Of a stretch of DNA of 64,000 bases, positions 1-7,870 are shown in pieces (position 1 is the first letter of the stretch; each line of letters begins with the position of its first letter). The notes beneath the pieces were generated by a model that searched no databases, was not told the DNA's origin, and worked only from the letters and a program-made list of their open reading frames with translations. Both the position numbers and the translations under genes were made by a program. The stretch is from Roseivirga misakiensis (GTDB lineage: Bacteria > Bacteroidota > Bacteroidia > Cytophagales > Cyclobacteriaceae), in the NCBI RefSeq assembly GCF_001747105.1, contig NZ_MDGQ01000004.1, forward strand, positions 124,001 to 188,000, given 5' to 3'.

Positions 1-419
1 TCTGCTTTAACCTCCACGCTGCCCGAAGTACTGGTTTGAATCGTCAATTCTTTCCCTTTAATCATATCTTCAAATATGACCTCAGCACTAGTAGATGCTG
101 CAATTTCCTCTATCTCTTCAGTGTAAGTAAGATATGCCTTGATGATACGGCGGTTATTTCTTCTAGAATAACTATTTCGTCTCAGTTGAACTATCAAACG
201 ATCGCCGCGCACTTCTGTAATAACACGGTCGAGATCAATTCTATCTACATCGAGTTCGATGCTATTGGTATTTCCTTTTTTGGCAATTAGCTCAATGCCT
301 TCCGTTACTTTTATTTCTGTAAACCTCCTGAGGTCCCGAGTTTCTTTGTCTTGGGCAAAGCCGAGCGTCGCTATAAAAAATAAGATTAGTGTGATTTGAG
401 TTTTGAAGTTGTTTTTCAT
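1..419 (-). CDS. GIN-domain (DUF2807-like) secreted protein, C-terminus cut off by the window
   Basis: The reading frame runs from an ATG at 419 to the left edge, so only about 139 N-terminal residues are present. It opens with a Sec signal peptide (MKNNFKTQITLILFF, cleavage near GFAQ). A beta-rich segment follows with the spacing of GIN/DUF2807 auto-transporter-like adhesin domains: FTEIKVTEGIELIAKKG, then RLIVQLRR, then IIKAYLTYTEEIEEIAASTSAEV. An in-frame ATG at 425 is possible, but AAAAGG sits 8 nt before the ATG at 419, which favours 419. The family is typical of Bacteroidota envelopes and has no settled function. The gene is separated from the upstream Crp gene by a terminator. Confidence 0.7.
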   Translation of the reverse strand, partial: MKNNFKTQITLILFFIATLGFAQDKETRDLRRFTEIKVTEGIELIAKKGNTNSIELDVDRIDLDRVITEVRGDRLIVQLRRNSYSRRNNRRIIKAYLTYTEEIEEIAASTSAEVIFEDMIKGKELTIQTSTSGSVEVKA

Positions 420-482
420 ATCCATGACCTTTTAATATTACCAATAGACATCAAATTTTTCGATTGGGTTGCATCAACAAAA

Positions 483-509
483 AAAGACCGCCATTGAATG
501 ACGGTCTTT
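483..509 (-). terminator. Rho-independent terminator of the Crp/Fnr gene
   Basis: A 10-bp stem (AAAGACCGTC pairing with GGCGGTCTTT on the minus strand, one wobble) encloses a 7-nt loop and is followed by a run of five T. It lies about 20 nt after the stop codon at 531. Confidence 0.8.
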
Positions 510-530
510 CTAAAGATTATTTTTTTAATT

Positions 531-1214
531 CTAAGCTGCTAAAGCTCCAATATTCGGAATTGTAATTAAGCTACGGCTATAAAGAATCGTTCCTTCCTCT
601 TTCAACTCATTAATCAACGTGGTAACCGTTTGTCTGGAAGAACTTATTAGACTAGCAATCTCATTGTGAGTCAGGTAATTTTTAATCACCAAACCATCAT
701 CGGCAGGTTTACCTTCTTTGTGTGCCCAGTCCACTAGGAAACTCTTCAATCTTGCTTTTACATCCTTAAATACAAGGTTAGCATATCGATGCTCTAATTT
801 TCTAAGCTTCTCTCCCATTTTTTTAGAGAAAGAAAGGGCAAGACTTGGATGTTTTTCCATCAGCTTTTCAAATTCTTCCATCGTAAACGTGCAAAGGATA
901 ACTTCGCTAGAGAGAATTTCAGCAAATTCTTGGCTCGGTAGCATTGATGTGATTGGAATTTCTCCAAAAAGATCGCCCGTAAGGATAATGTCTTTGATCA
1001 TTTCATTTCCAAGTCCATCTACTTCACTAATCTTAATCTTTCCGTTGATCAGGAAGTAAAGTCTCTTAGACTCATCATTCGCAAAATGAATCGTTTGACT
1101 CTTTTTCATTCTCACAAAACGTGAGATTGAACATAAATCGTGAATTTGTTCTTTACTGAGGTTGGCAAAGAGATCATAGTTTCTCAAGTACCAGTATTTT
1201 ATTTCTTTCTGCAT
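531..1214 (-). CDS. Crp/Fnr family transcriptional regulator
   Basis: The 227-aa protein has the Crp/Fnr layout. An N-terminal cyclic-nucleotide-binding beta-roll covers roughly residues 15-130 (IHFANDESKRLYFLINGKIK, GDLFGEIPIT). A long dimerisation helix follows (about 130-150), then a C-terminal winged helix with the recognition-helix region NEIASLISSSRQTVTTLINEL near residue 185-205. There is no Fnr-type cysteine cluster, so oxygen sensing through an Fe-S centre is unlikely. The cAMP-contact RS pair of E. coli Crp is not evident in the roll, so the ligand is unknown. It is transcribed after, and only 3 nt from, the LysE gene at 1218, so the two may share a transcript. Confidence 0.85.
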   Translation of the reverse strand: MQKEIKYWYLRNYDLFANLSKEQIHDLCSISRFVRMKKSQTIHFANDESKRLYFLINGKIKISEVDGLGNEMIKDIILTGDLFGEIPITSMLPSQEFAEILSSEVILCTFTMEEFEKLMEKHPSLALSFSKKMGEKLRKLEHRYANLVFKDVKARLKSFLVDWAHKEGKPADDGLVIKNYLTHNEIASLISSSRQTVTTLINELKEEGTILYSRSLITIPNIGALAA

Positions 1215-1217
1215 GAA

Positions 1218-1841
1218 TCATAAGTTTATTACCAATTGAATCAGTGCCATGGCGATTAATATTCCGCCTAACACCTTATTATAGTTTTTCGTCAACTTTT
1301 TGAAGATGAAATCCCGATTCCTGGTAGTAAGCTCGGCGACAAGCCACTGCAGTAGAAATGCGCCAAGTGCCGTTCCAACAACGAAAGCCACTTGAGCAGG
1401 TATTGTATTATTTTCTAAAATAGAATTGCTTCTAAGAAACGTAATGATGAAAAGCCAATAAGGATAAAGTTGTGGGTTGAGCAATCCGAAAGTGGCGCCT
1501 AACCAGAGTTCTTTTCCTTGTTTGTCTAATTTACTATTCTGTTTTGTTGAGGCCTTTTGTCGAAACAAATAGACCCCGAAAATAAGCAGGATTCCAACTG
1601 TCAAATACTTGAGATAGTCGTCGAGTCCTTCGTACTGTGAAATAAAATTTGAACTGCCAATGGCTAATCCACAATACAATAACTCGGGTAAACTACCACC
1701 AAGACCAAAAATGATGGCTGCTTTCTTATTCTTATGAAGTGCCGTATGGATAGTCCCCATATTTACCGGCCCTAATTGCAATGATGCCACAAAACTGATG
1801 ACTGTAGCGACTGTTAGCGCTTCAATTACTGTCCAAATCAT
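1218..1841 (-). CDS. LysE family translocator
   Basis: This 207-aa integral membrane protein has about six hydrophobic segments and the LysE/RhtB N-terminal signature (SLQLGPVNMGTIHTAL, residues about 20-35). A second family-like motif is GATFGLLNPQLYPYW near residue 115-130. LysE proteins export amino acids or related small metabolites across the inner membrane. Its start codon overlaps the stop of the upstream ATP-grasp gene by 4 nt (ATGA), so the two are translationally coupled. Coupling to an ATP-grasp ligase suggests export of the ligase product or precursor, which is inference only. Confidence 0.8.
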   Translation of the reverse strand: MIWTVIEALTVATVISFVASLQLGPVNMGTIHTALHKNKKAAIIFGLGGSLPELLYCGLAIGSSNFISQYEGLDDYLKYLTVGILLIFGVYLFRQKASTKQNSKLDKQGKELWLGATFGLLNPQLYPYWLFIITFLRSNSILENNTIPAQVAFVVGTALGAFLLQWLVAELTTRNRDFIFKKLTKNYNKVLGGILIAMALIQLVINL

Positions 1842-2914
1842 TTGGCAGAAGCGGTTTTAGTAGCACTTAACTCATTTTGTGATATTTCATCTGATGAAAA
1901 ATGAGTTCTTAGCAGTCTGAACATTTCCCAAAAAGGCGTGACTTTGGCCCCTTGCTTCATATTTTCGATGCTCACTAAACATGAAGTTTTCATGCTTAGC
2001 ATCGTGTCTTTGTAAGCGCGAAACAAGTTGAATTTTGGATCGTAGATATGACCAGGCTCTGAAGTAACTCCATTGAGCTCTAGAATTTTAATATTCTGTC
2101 CTTCATATAGGTCTTCTATAGAACTTACTTTTAAGTCAAACCTGCCAAAATTAAAGCCATCCACATCAGCCGATATTTGATCGAATACTTTGACCAATTT
2201 ATCATTGATCAAATGCTGACCACTTAGAAATTTTGTGCCTAAACAATGGTTACCAATCGGTTGTAAATTTTTATAAACACCATTGGGTAAAACATCATCT
2301 AAATGACTTCCAAATTTCTCTTCCAGAGCGGGCATCTGAAGTTTAGCGCGTTCACTTTTTTGTAATAAAGCTCTAATACTTGTGGTGCCATCCCCTGTTA
2401 CACCCAAAAATTCTTTTTGTACAATTGAGGTAATATTGCTTGTATTACTGATCGGCAACTTATGATACAGTACACCGAGCTCAACATCAAAATCAACGAA
2501 TTCTTGGACGATAAAGTCCTGATGGTTTTGGGTAATGTAATGTTCAAGGTCTTGTTGGCTATCCAACTTTTCCACTTCTGATCCACGTTCACCAACATCG
2601 GGTTTGATAATCATTGGAAAGGTCAATCCAGCTTTTTCAATTCCATCTACAACTTCCGTCAAGCCAGTGTTGGCCTTAAAGAAAAGAGTAGTTGGTTTAT
2701 ATTTCGGATTAATCTTTTCTAAGATGTCTATTTTGGATTCTCCAAAAACACCTCCATGAATGATTCCAGGATTTGCAGCAGTAAAGTAGGTCAATGATTT
2801 TGCCCTAATCGCTAAATAAATCCAGTAAGGCACTAATGGCATAAAAAAGAGCCAAAAGGGCCAGTATTCATAGTAGATTATCTTAACCAGAAAAAGTGGT
2901 AATCTATGTCTCAT
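1838..2914 (-). CDS. ATP-grasp domain protein (D-alanine-D-alanine-ligase-like fold)
   Basis: The protein is 358 aa from the ATG at 2914. An upstream in-frame TTG at 2965 would add 17 residues that do not look like the family. The N-terminus has a hydrophobic WPFWLFFMPLVPYW stretch that may associate with the membrane. The ATP-grasp core shows a nucleotide-binding lysine and glycine loop (FPMIIKPDVGERGSEVEKL), the linker FIVQEFVDFDVELGV, a glycine-rich GVTGDGTTSIRALL, and a metal-binding end (IKILELNGVTSEPGH). Such enzymes join a carboxylate to an amine or thiol with ATP, but the substrate here is unknown. It overlaps the LysE exporter gene by 4 nt, which suggests a shared pathway. Confidence 0.75.
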   Translation of the reverse strand: MRHRLPLFLVKIIYYEYWPFWLFFMPLVPYWIYLAIRAKSLTYFTAANPGIIHGGVFGESKIDILEKINPKYKPTTLFFKANTGLTEVVDGIEKAGLTFPMIIKPDVGERGSEVEKLDSQQDLEHYITQNHQDFIVQEFVDFDVELGVLYHKLPISNTSNITSIVQKEFLGVTGDGTTSIRALLQKSERAKLQMPALEEKFGSHLDDVLPNGVYKNLQPIGNHCLGTKFLSGQHLINDKLVKVFDQISADVDGFNFGRFDLKVSSIEDLYEGQNIKILELNGVTSEPGHIYDPKFNLFRAYKDTMLSMKTSCLVSIENMKQGAKVTPFWEMFRLLRTHFSSDEISQNELSATKTASAK

Positions 2915-3161
2915 AAACAAAATCGAAAGATAATCAACGCCTGAACATAAACTTAGTTTTGTCAAGAATAAGTGTTAACCAACACTTTGTCACTCTGCCG
3001 TCTACAGAAGCGTCTTCTTCATGACAACTAGCATGCCAATACGAAATTTAACCATTTAACTAATTGATATTCATACCATTATGAAATATAATCAAGCAAT
3101 TTGTTTGTAATTTAATTACTATATATCGTGATTTTCCTAATTATTCAGGAATTGTGATATT

Positions 3162-3179
3162 TGACCTAACCATTGCTTA
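3162..3179 (+). promoter_or_regulatory. Possible sigma-54 promoter
   Basis: TGACCTAACCATTGCTTA has a -12 element TTGCT, with exactly ten bases between the -24 dinucleotide and the GC of -12. The -24 dinucleotide is GA rather than GG, a significant mismatch. It lies about 75 bp upstream of the 3253 gene, which sits next to a sigma-54 activator gene. The call is tentative. Confidence 0.25.
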
Positions 3180-3229
3180 TTAGATTAATTGGACTACTTT
3201 TTGATCACAAAACTCTGAACCTTATTTTT

Positions 3230-3242
3230 TTCACGAAATATC
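3230..3242 (+). promoter_or_regulatory. Repeated 13-nt motif TTCACGAAATATC, copy 1
   Basis: The same 13 bases recur at 5945-5957. The two copies lie just before the gene at 3253 and next to the start of the sigma-54 activator. A related 11-mer (GAAATGTCAGG) is at 6000-6010. This copy continues as GAAATATCAGG, matching that 11-mer in 10 of 11 positions. It may be an activator-binding site. Confidence 0.35.
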
Positions 3243-3252
3243 AGGAATTAAC

Positions 3253-4071
3253 ATGAAAACAACATTCTTCACTTTTTGCCTAATCGTATTCTTCGTACAC
3301 AGCGGTTTTTCCCAAACCGAAGAAGAAAAAGTAAATCAATCGGTCATCATTACACTCATGGATAAATCAGAAATAACTGGTGAACTCATCAGCGAAAATG
3401 ACCAAGAAATTGTAATTGAAAGCAACAGCCTTGGGCTACTCACTTTTCAAAGAGCTGAAATCAGAAAAATCATCTACCTCAATGCAGATGGAAAGCTGCC
3501 AAACCCTAATCCAACTAGGTATTTTATTGGCCAATCTGCTTACAATTTAGAAAAGGGTGAAGGTTATTATCAAAACATCTATGGCTTGGTCAACCTGGTC
3601 AGTTTCGGCATTACAGATCGATTTAGCGTCTTAGCAGGTACAGAGATCATTTCTTTATTTAATGGAGCACCAATCTTATTAACCAACTTGAAATATGGCT
3701 TTCCCATCGCTAAAAATCTTCGCGCAGCGGCATCATTTACCTATATAACATCAGGTGGCGAGTTCGCGGGAGACCTAAACCTTGGGTCATTAAACGCACT
3801 TTTGACTTACGGAAATACAGAACACAACGTAACACTCGGAACTGGTTATGCACTTGCCAATGGAGAAATTAACAATACAAGCATACTCACCATTGGCGGA
3901 ATGACAAGACTAACTAATCGGCTGGCATTCGTTTCAGAAAACTATGTTTTAATGGGCGAAAACGACGCGTTGCTCTCGGGAGGAGTACGGTACATTGCCA
4001 AGAAACTAACAGTGGACCTGCTTATTTTCCAAGGTGGATTTCCAGCTATTGATATTGTCCTAAAATTCTAG
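3253..4071 (+). CDS. Secreted, predicted outer-membrane beta-barrel-like protein of unknown function
   Basis: The 272-aa protein has a Sec signal peptide ([21 protein letters not shown]). It then has a short Sm-like or SH3-like strand set ([20 protein letters not shown], residues about 29-75). The remainder is about 180 residues of alternating amphipathic strands typical of small outer-membrane barrels, ending in an aromatic-hydrophobic strand (IDIVLKF). No specific family is recognised beyond this architecture, which is common in Bacteroidota. It is convergent with the sigma-54 activator gene and overlaps it by 4 nt at the 3' ends. A motif shared with the activator's own upstream region precedes it, so it may be a regulatory target. 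Confidence 0.6.
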   Translation: MKTTFFTFCLIVFFVHSGFSQTEEEKVNQSVIITLMDKSEITGELISENDQEIVIESNSLGLLTFQRAEIRKIIYLNADGKLPNPNPTRYFIGQSAYNLEKGEGYYQNIYGLVNLVSFGITDRFSVLAGTEIISLFNGAPILLTNLKYGFPIAKNLRAAASFTYITSGGEFAGDLNLGSLNALLTYGNTEHNVTLGTGYALANGEINNTSILTIGGMTRLTNRLAFVSENYVLMGENDALLSGGVRYIAKKLTVDLLIFQGGFPAIDIVLKF

Positions 4072-5942
4072 CCGGAGATACCTCTCTTAATTTGTAATCG
4101 CTTCATACGAGATTCAAGGGTTGTAGGCTTCATACCCAGTATTTTGGCTGCACCCTTTTCTCCACTTACCCGCCATGCCGTCTTTTGGAGCACACTGATA
4201 ATATATTTCCGCTCGAATTCGTGTAACGTATCAAAATCACTGGTAATTGTCTGTGATTCTGTGCGCGGAATCCAATCGCCGAGTTCTAAAGCCCGACCAC
4301 TACTTAATATCACAGAGCGTTCGATTACATTTTCCAATTCTCTGATATTTCCTGGCCAGTGATAACCTTGCAAGGAATTAATCACTCGCTTAGGGATAGA
4401 AACTATCTTCTTACCAATTTTTGCAGAAAAGCGATTTACAAAATGTCTTGTAAGTAATGGAATATCTTCCTTTCGTTCTCTTAAAGGCATACTATATAAC
4501 GGAAAGACATTTAACCTGTAGAAAAGATCTGCCCGAAAACTACCCTCTTCAACCTCTTTTTGTAAATCACGATTGGTGGCCGCAATCACGCGGACATCTA
4601 CCTTGATTGTGTTAGTACTTCCAAGCCGATCAAATTCGCCCTCTTGTAGCGCACGCAATAACTTTGACTGTAGCTCCAAGGGAAGTTCACCGATTTCATC
4701 TAAAAAGAGCGTGCCACCATCAGCCAATTCAAACCGACCTATTTTCTTGGCAATCGCCCCGGTAAAAGCACCTTTTTCATGTCCGAATAACTCACTTTCA
4801 ATCAGATTAGCAGGTAGCACCGCACAATTCACCTTTACCAGTGGCCGATCACTTCGTTTACTGATATTATGTATCGCACGAGCGAGCAATTCTTTACCAG
4901 TACCCGATTCTCCCAAAATAAGTACCGTCGCATCAGTAGTCGCCACCTGCTCTGACGATGAAAGTACCGACCTGAACTTGGCACTCTGTGTAATGATCTC
5001 TTGGAAGTTGTGCTCGAATTTTATTTCCTCTTGTAAATAGGTATTCTCCGCTTCCAGCCGATCTTTTAGACTTTCGACTTCTTTTGCGGCTTCAATCAAT
5101 TTTTGATTGGCAATTTTTCTTTCAATTTCTACCGCAGCACGGTCTGAAAACAGCTTTAATATTTCTATTTCCTCATCAGACAACATCAACTTCGCGTCAT
5201 GAAATATCCCGATATGACCAATACAATCATTTTCTGATGAGAGTATCGGCACCCCAAAATATCCTTCAACGCCATCTTCCCTTTGAAACTTTTTATTGAC
5301 ATCCGTTTCAATTAACCAGGCATCAGAGTTATCCACTACAAATTGGCATGGCGTACCGACCGTATCGTATTCAATATTTTCCTGAAGCCTGCCCTCTTTA
5401 TAATAAGCGAGCGTTCTTAGCCGTGCCTTAGAACTGTCTGTGCATTCAGTTACAATGGTCATTTGCACCTCAAGCGATCGGCTAATGTTTTCCACCAAGG
5501 CTACAAAAAAGTCTCCTCCTAGGGTATCGGAAGTAGTTTCAGAAACAGACCTTAGTAGTCTCTCTTTTCGTTTTCTCTCCGTGATATCTAAAATAAAACT
5601 GACATTGTAGGCCTTGCCTTCAAATTCTAAATGGTTCACAAATATTTCGACTGGTATTTCGGTACCATCCTTCCGTAAATGTGTTGATTCAAGTCGTACT
5701 TTCTTTTCCTTTTTCGATCGTTCCCAAAGCTCGGCAAAGGATTTACTATCGAAGTTTGGGTTAATGTCAGTAATATTTAAGGCTTTGAACTCTTTGGCAG
5801 AATAGCCATACAAAACCTGAGCTGTTTCATTCGCAAACTGAAGTCTACCCGACTCATCCATCCAAAAAATAGAGGCAAGCGCTCGTTCTACTGTAAACTC
5901 AGAGAGTTTGGTGTAGTCTATAGACGGTTCCAAGTCTTTCAT
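4068..5942 (-). CDS. Sigma-54-dependent transcriptional activator (PAS-GAF-AAA+-HTH)
   Basis: The 624-aa protein has all modules of an enhancer-binding protein. A PAS domain covers about residues 15-125, a GAF-like domain about 140-275 and a coiled-coil linker about 280-315. The AAA+ domain follows, with Walker A GESGTGK at 344-350, the sigma-54-contacting loop GAFTGA at 391-396 and Walker [11 protein letters not shown] around 411-420. A C-terminal Fis-like helix-turn-helix ([20 protein letters not shown]) spans about 597-616. It should hydrolyse ATP to open promoters held by RpoN, under control of small-molecule or redox signals read by PAS/GAF. No response-regulator receiver domain is present. 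Flanking genes at 3253 and 6077 are plausible targets because a 13-nt motif is shared between their upstream regions. Confidence 0.93.
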   Translation of the reverse strand: MKDLEPSIDYTKLSEFTVERALASIFWMDESGRLQFANETAQVLYGYSAKEFKALNITDINPNFDSKSFAELWERSKKEKKVRLESTHLRKDGTEIPVEIFVNHLEFEGKAYNVSFILDITERKRKERLLRSVSETTSDTLGGDFFVALVENISRSLEVQMTIVTECTDSSKARLRTLAYYKEGRLQENIEYDTVGTPCQFVVDNSDAWLIETDVNKKFQREDGVEGYFGVPILSSENDCIGHIGIFHDAKLMLSDEEIEILKLFSDRAAVEIERKIANQKLIEAAKEVESLKDRLEAENTYLQEEIKFEHNFQEIITQSAKFRSVLSSSEQVATTDATVLILGESGTGKELLARAIHNISKRSDRPLVKVNCAVLPANLIESELFGHEKGAFTGAIAKKIGRFELADGGTLFLDEIGELPLELQSKLLRALQEGEFDRLGSTNTIKVDVRVIAATNRDLQKEVEEGSFRADLFYRLNVFPLYSMPLRERKEDIPLLTRHFVNRFSAKIGKKIVSIPKRVINSLQGYHWPGNIRELENVIERSVILSSGRALELGDWIPRTESQTITSDFDTLHEFERKYIISVLQKTAWRVSGEKGAAKILGMKPTTLESRMKRLQIKRGISG

Positions 5943-5944
5943 AA

Positions 5945-5957
5945 TTCACGAAATATC
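5945..5957 (+). promoter_or_regulatory. Repeated 13-nt motif TTCACGAAATATC, copy 2
   Basis: This is identical to the copy at 3230-3242. It sits 3 nt upstream of the start codon of the sigma-54 activator (autoregulation possible) and about 120 bp upstream of the divergent YHS gene. A related GAAATGTCAGG at 6000-6010 lies on the same strand. Confidence 0.35.
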
Positions 5958-6076
5958 GTAATATTATAGGAGAAATTGGATGTCAAAGAATTGTTTATGA
6001 AATGTCAGGGAGGCGCGCTTCTCTTGCATCCGAAAAATTTTTATCCCGTAAGAACCCTGAAACCAAAAGTTTAATC

Positions 6077-6553
6077 ATGCGACGTTCGCTTACACTTTCA
6101 ATACTGAGCTTATCTTTTTTCATGGTGGCACTTTCTGCCAAGGCTCAAAATCAATCTTACGACACAAAGCACTATAACCTGAAAAAAGGTTTGGCCATTC
6201 AAGGTTATGACCCAGTAGCATACTTTACAGAAAACAAGGCCGTGGAAGGTGATGAGAAGATTTCTGTCAAAATTAATGGCGTTACTTATTATTTCTCATC
6301 GGAAGCCAACAAGCAGTTATTCGTTAAGTCGCCAAGTAAATATGAACCCGAATATGGAGGGTATTGTGCTTATGCAATGGCCACTGGTGATAAAGTGAGG
6401 ATCGATCCTGAAACTTTCAAAATCGTCGATAACAAACTCTATCTTTTCTATAATTTTCGTTTTACCAATACACTAAAATCTTGGAACAAGGACGAGTCTA
6501 ATTTATTGCCAAAAGCAGAGCGTGAATGGGGTAAAATTATTGGTGGCAAATGA
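6077..6553 (+). CDS. YHS domain-containing secreted protein
   Basis: The 158-aa product begins at the ATG at 6077, just before a Sec signal peptide (MRRSLTLSILSLSFFMVALSAKAQ). Longer in-frame starts at 6002 would put 25 polar residues before it. The mature part carries the YHS-like core: LAIQGYDPVAYF, then VTYYFSSEANKQLFVKSPSKY, then PEYGGYCAYAMATG. YHS domains are thought to bind metal or act in copper or redox-linked proteins. This one has a single cysteine in the YGGYC motif. It is divergent from the sigma-54 activator across a 134-bp gap that contains the repeated motif. Confidence 0.8.
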   Translation: MRRSLTLSILSLSFFMVALSAKAQNQSYDTKHYNLKKGLAIQGYDPVAYFTENKAVEGDEKISVKINGVTYYFSSEANKQLFVKSPSKYEPEYGGYCAYAMATGDKVRIDPETFKIVDNKLYLFYNFRFTNTLKSWNKDESNLLPKAEREWGKIIGGK

Positions 6554-6631
6554 TTTGAACACCTCCACCGCAAAATCTTAAATTATTATTACTTACATTT
6601 GGCCTTATTATCTGTTAAAAAACAACACTAG

Positions 6632-7147
6632 ATGCAATTAAAGGAGGTTTCGGCTCGAATTTTAGATCAGATAATTCAGGTCACCAAACAGTTAGAAGAT
6701 CAAGCGTTTAGACAGCCTCTAAAAGTTTTATCTGACAACACCATTGGAAAGCATGTTAGACACATCATTGAATTTTACGATTTAATGATTCTAGGCATCA
6801 ATTCAGGTGAAGTGAATTACGATCAAAGAAGCCACGACAGGGTCATCGAAGAAAATCGCCTTCTTGCGATCGAAAAGATGAACTCTCTGAAAATTGAAAT
6901 TGAAAAGATCTCTGGTGACAGCACGCTGACGCTTAAGGCAAATTATAATGCCGATAAAGATGATCCTTTCAGAATTGTTACTTCCTACTACAGAGAGTTG
7001 CAATACAACATAGAGCATGCTATCCACCACATGGCCATCATTAAAATCGCCATTAAGAGTGAATTCCCAAGTGTAGAAATTCCTGACGGTTTTGGCATCG
7101 CATATTCCACCATCAAATACGAGAAGGATAAAACATGTGCACGGTAA
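6632..7147 (+). CDS. DinB-like four-helix bundle protein
   Basis: The 171-aa all-helical protein has the histidine pattern of DinB/DUF664-type proteins: HVRHIIEFYDLMI near residue 37-49 and NIEHAIHHMAIIKI near residue 130-143. These histidines usually hold a divalent metal. Biochemical roles vary in the family (thiol transferases, damage-inducible proteins), so the reaction is unknown. Its 3' end overlaps the start of the next gene by 13 nt, which indicates co-translation with the TANGO2-like protein. Confidence 0.75.
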   Translation: MQLKEVSARILDQIIQVTKQLEDQAFRQPLKVLSDNTIGKHVRHIIEFYDLMILGINSGEVNYDQRSHDRVIEENRLLAIEKMNSLKIEIEKISGDSTLTLKANYNADKDDPFRIVTSYYRELQYNIEHAIHHMAIIKIAIKSEFPSVEIPDGFGIAYSTIKYEKDKTCAR

Positions 7148-7836
7148 CTTTTTTACCCAAGGGTAAAACTGGTTATGTACTAACTTCTAATCGAGACGAA
7201 ACGCCAAAACGAGCTGCTTTGGCACCTCAGGGCTACTCGATAGGCAATACCACTGTCTACTTTCCAAAAGACCCATTAGCAGGAGGCACTTGGATAGCCA
7301 CAGATAAGAAAAGGTTTACGCTCTGCCTACTCAATGGCGGTTTCGAAAAACACAAACACCAACCTCCTTACAGGCTTAGCAGAGGACAAATGGTGCTTCA
7401 GTTTTTTGAAACGAACAATTTAGAGTCATTTCAAAGCCAGTTTGAATTTGAAGGTATGGAACCCTTCACATTGGTGATTGTTGAATCTAAACAGGACGCA
7501 TGCAAACTAGATCAGCTGGTTTGGGATGGCCACCAATTACATGCAAAGTCGTTGGACCAAAATCAGAATCATATCTGGTCATCTAGCACGCTTTATCCCG
7601 AGCCAGTCCGAGCCGAGCGTAGCTCATGGTTTTCGCTTTGGGTAGAGGAAAGAAAAGATTTTCTACAGGACGAAATTATGCTTTTTCATAAGTCTGGAGG
7701 CAAAGGTGACGCATGGAACGACTTTGTAATGAATCGAGATGAAGTAGTGAAAACCGTTAGTATTACTTCAATAGAAAAGACAGATAATGATTTCAACCTT
7801 ATTTATGAAGACCTCATAAAAGAAAAGGTGTCCTAA
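7135..7836 (+). CDS. NRDE family (TANGO2-like) protein
   Basis: The 233-aa protein begins MCTVTFLP, with the cysteine at position 2 that is characteristic of the family, and has the NRDE signature in TSNRDETPKRA near residue 19-29. Conserved GGTWIA and LNGG motifs follow. The fold resembles N-terminal-nucleophile hydrolases. Eukaryotic TANGO2 is linked to Golgi organisation and heme trafficking, but the bacterial role is unclear. The start overlaps the DinB-like gene by 13 nt. A terminator for the convergent dehydrogenase gene is embedded in its last codons. Confidence 0.85.
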   Translation: MCTVTFLPKGKTGYVLTSNRDETPKRAALAPQGYSIGNTTVYFPKDPLAGGTWIATDKKRFTLCLLNGGFEKHKHQPPYRLSRGQMVLQFFETNNLESFQSQFEFEGMEPFTLVIVESKQDACKLDQLVWDGHQLHAKSLDQNQNHIWSSSTLYPEPVRAERSSWFSLWVEERKDFLQDEIMLFHKSGGKGDAWNDFVMNRDEVVKTVSITSIEKTDNDFNLIYEDLIKEKVS

Positions 7837-7842
7837 GACACC
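7821..7842 (-). terminator. Terminator of the aldehyde dehydrogenase gene
   Basis: On the minus strand a 6-bp stem (GGTGTC with GACACC, 4-nt loop) is followed by TTTTCTTTT. It lies 29 nt past the dehydrogenase stop and overlaps the final codons of the convergent NRDE gene. Confidence 0.6.
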
Positions 7843-7870
7843 CTCTCCAATTCCATTTTTGATTTTATTC

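Noticed and set aside
4573-5040. 155-codon plus-strand frame inside the sigma-54 activator
   Set aside because: It is antisense to the AAA+ domain, whose motifs are intact; composition is that of a shadow frame.
6010-6031. AGGCGCG...TTGCAT upstream of the YHS gene as a sigma-54 promoter
   Set aside because: The distance between the GG and GC elements is 12 bases instead of 10, so it does not fit the sigma-54 spacing.
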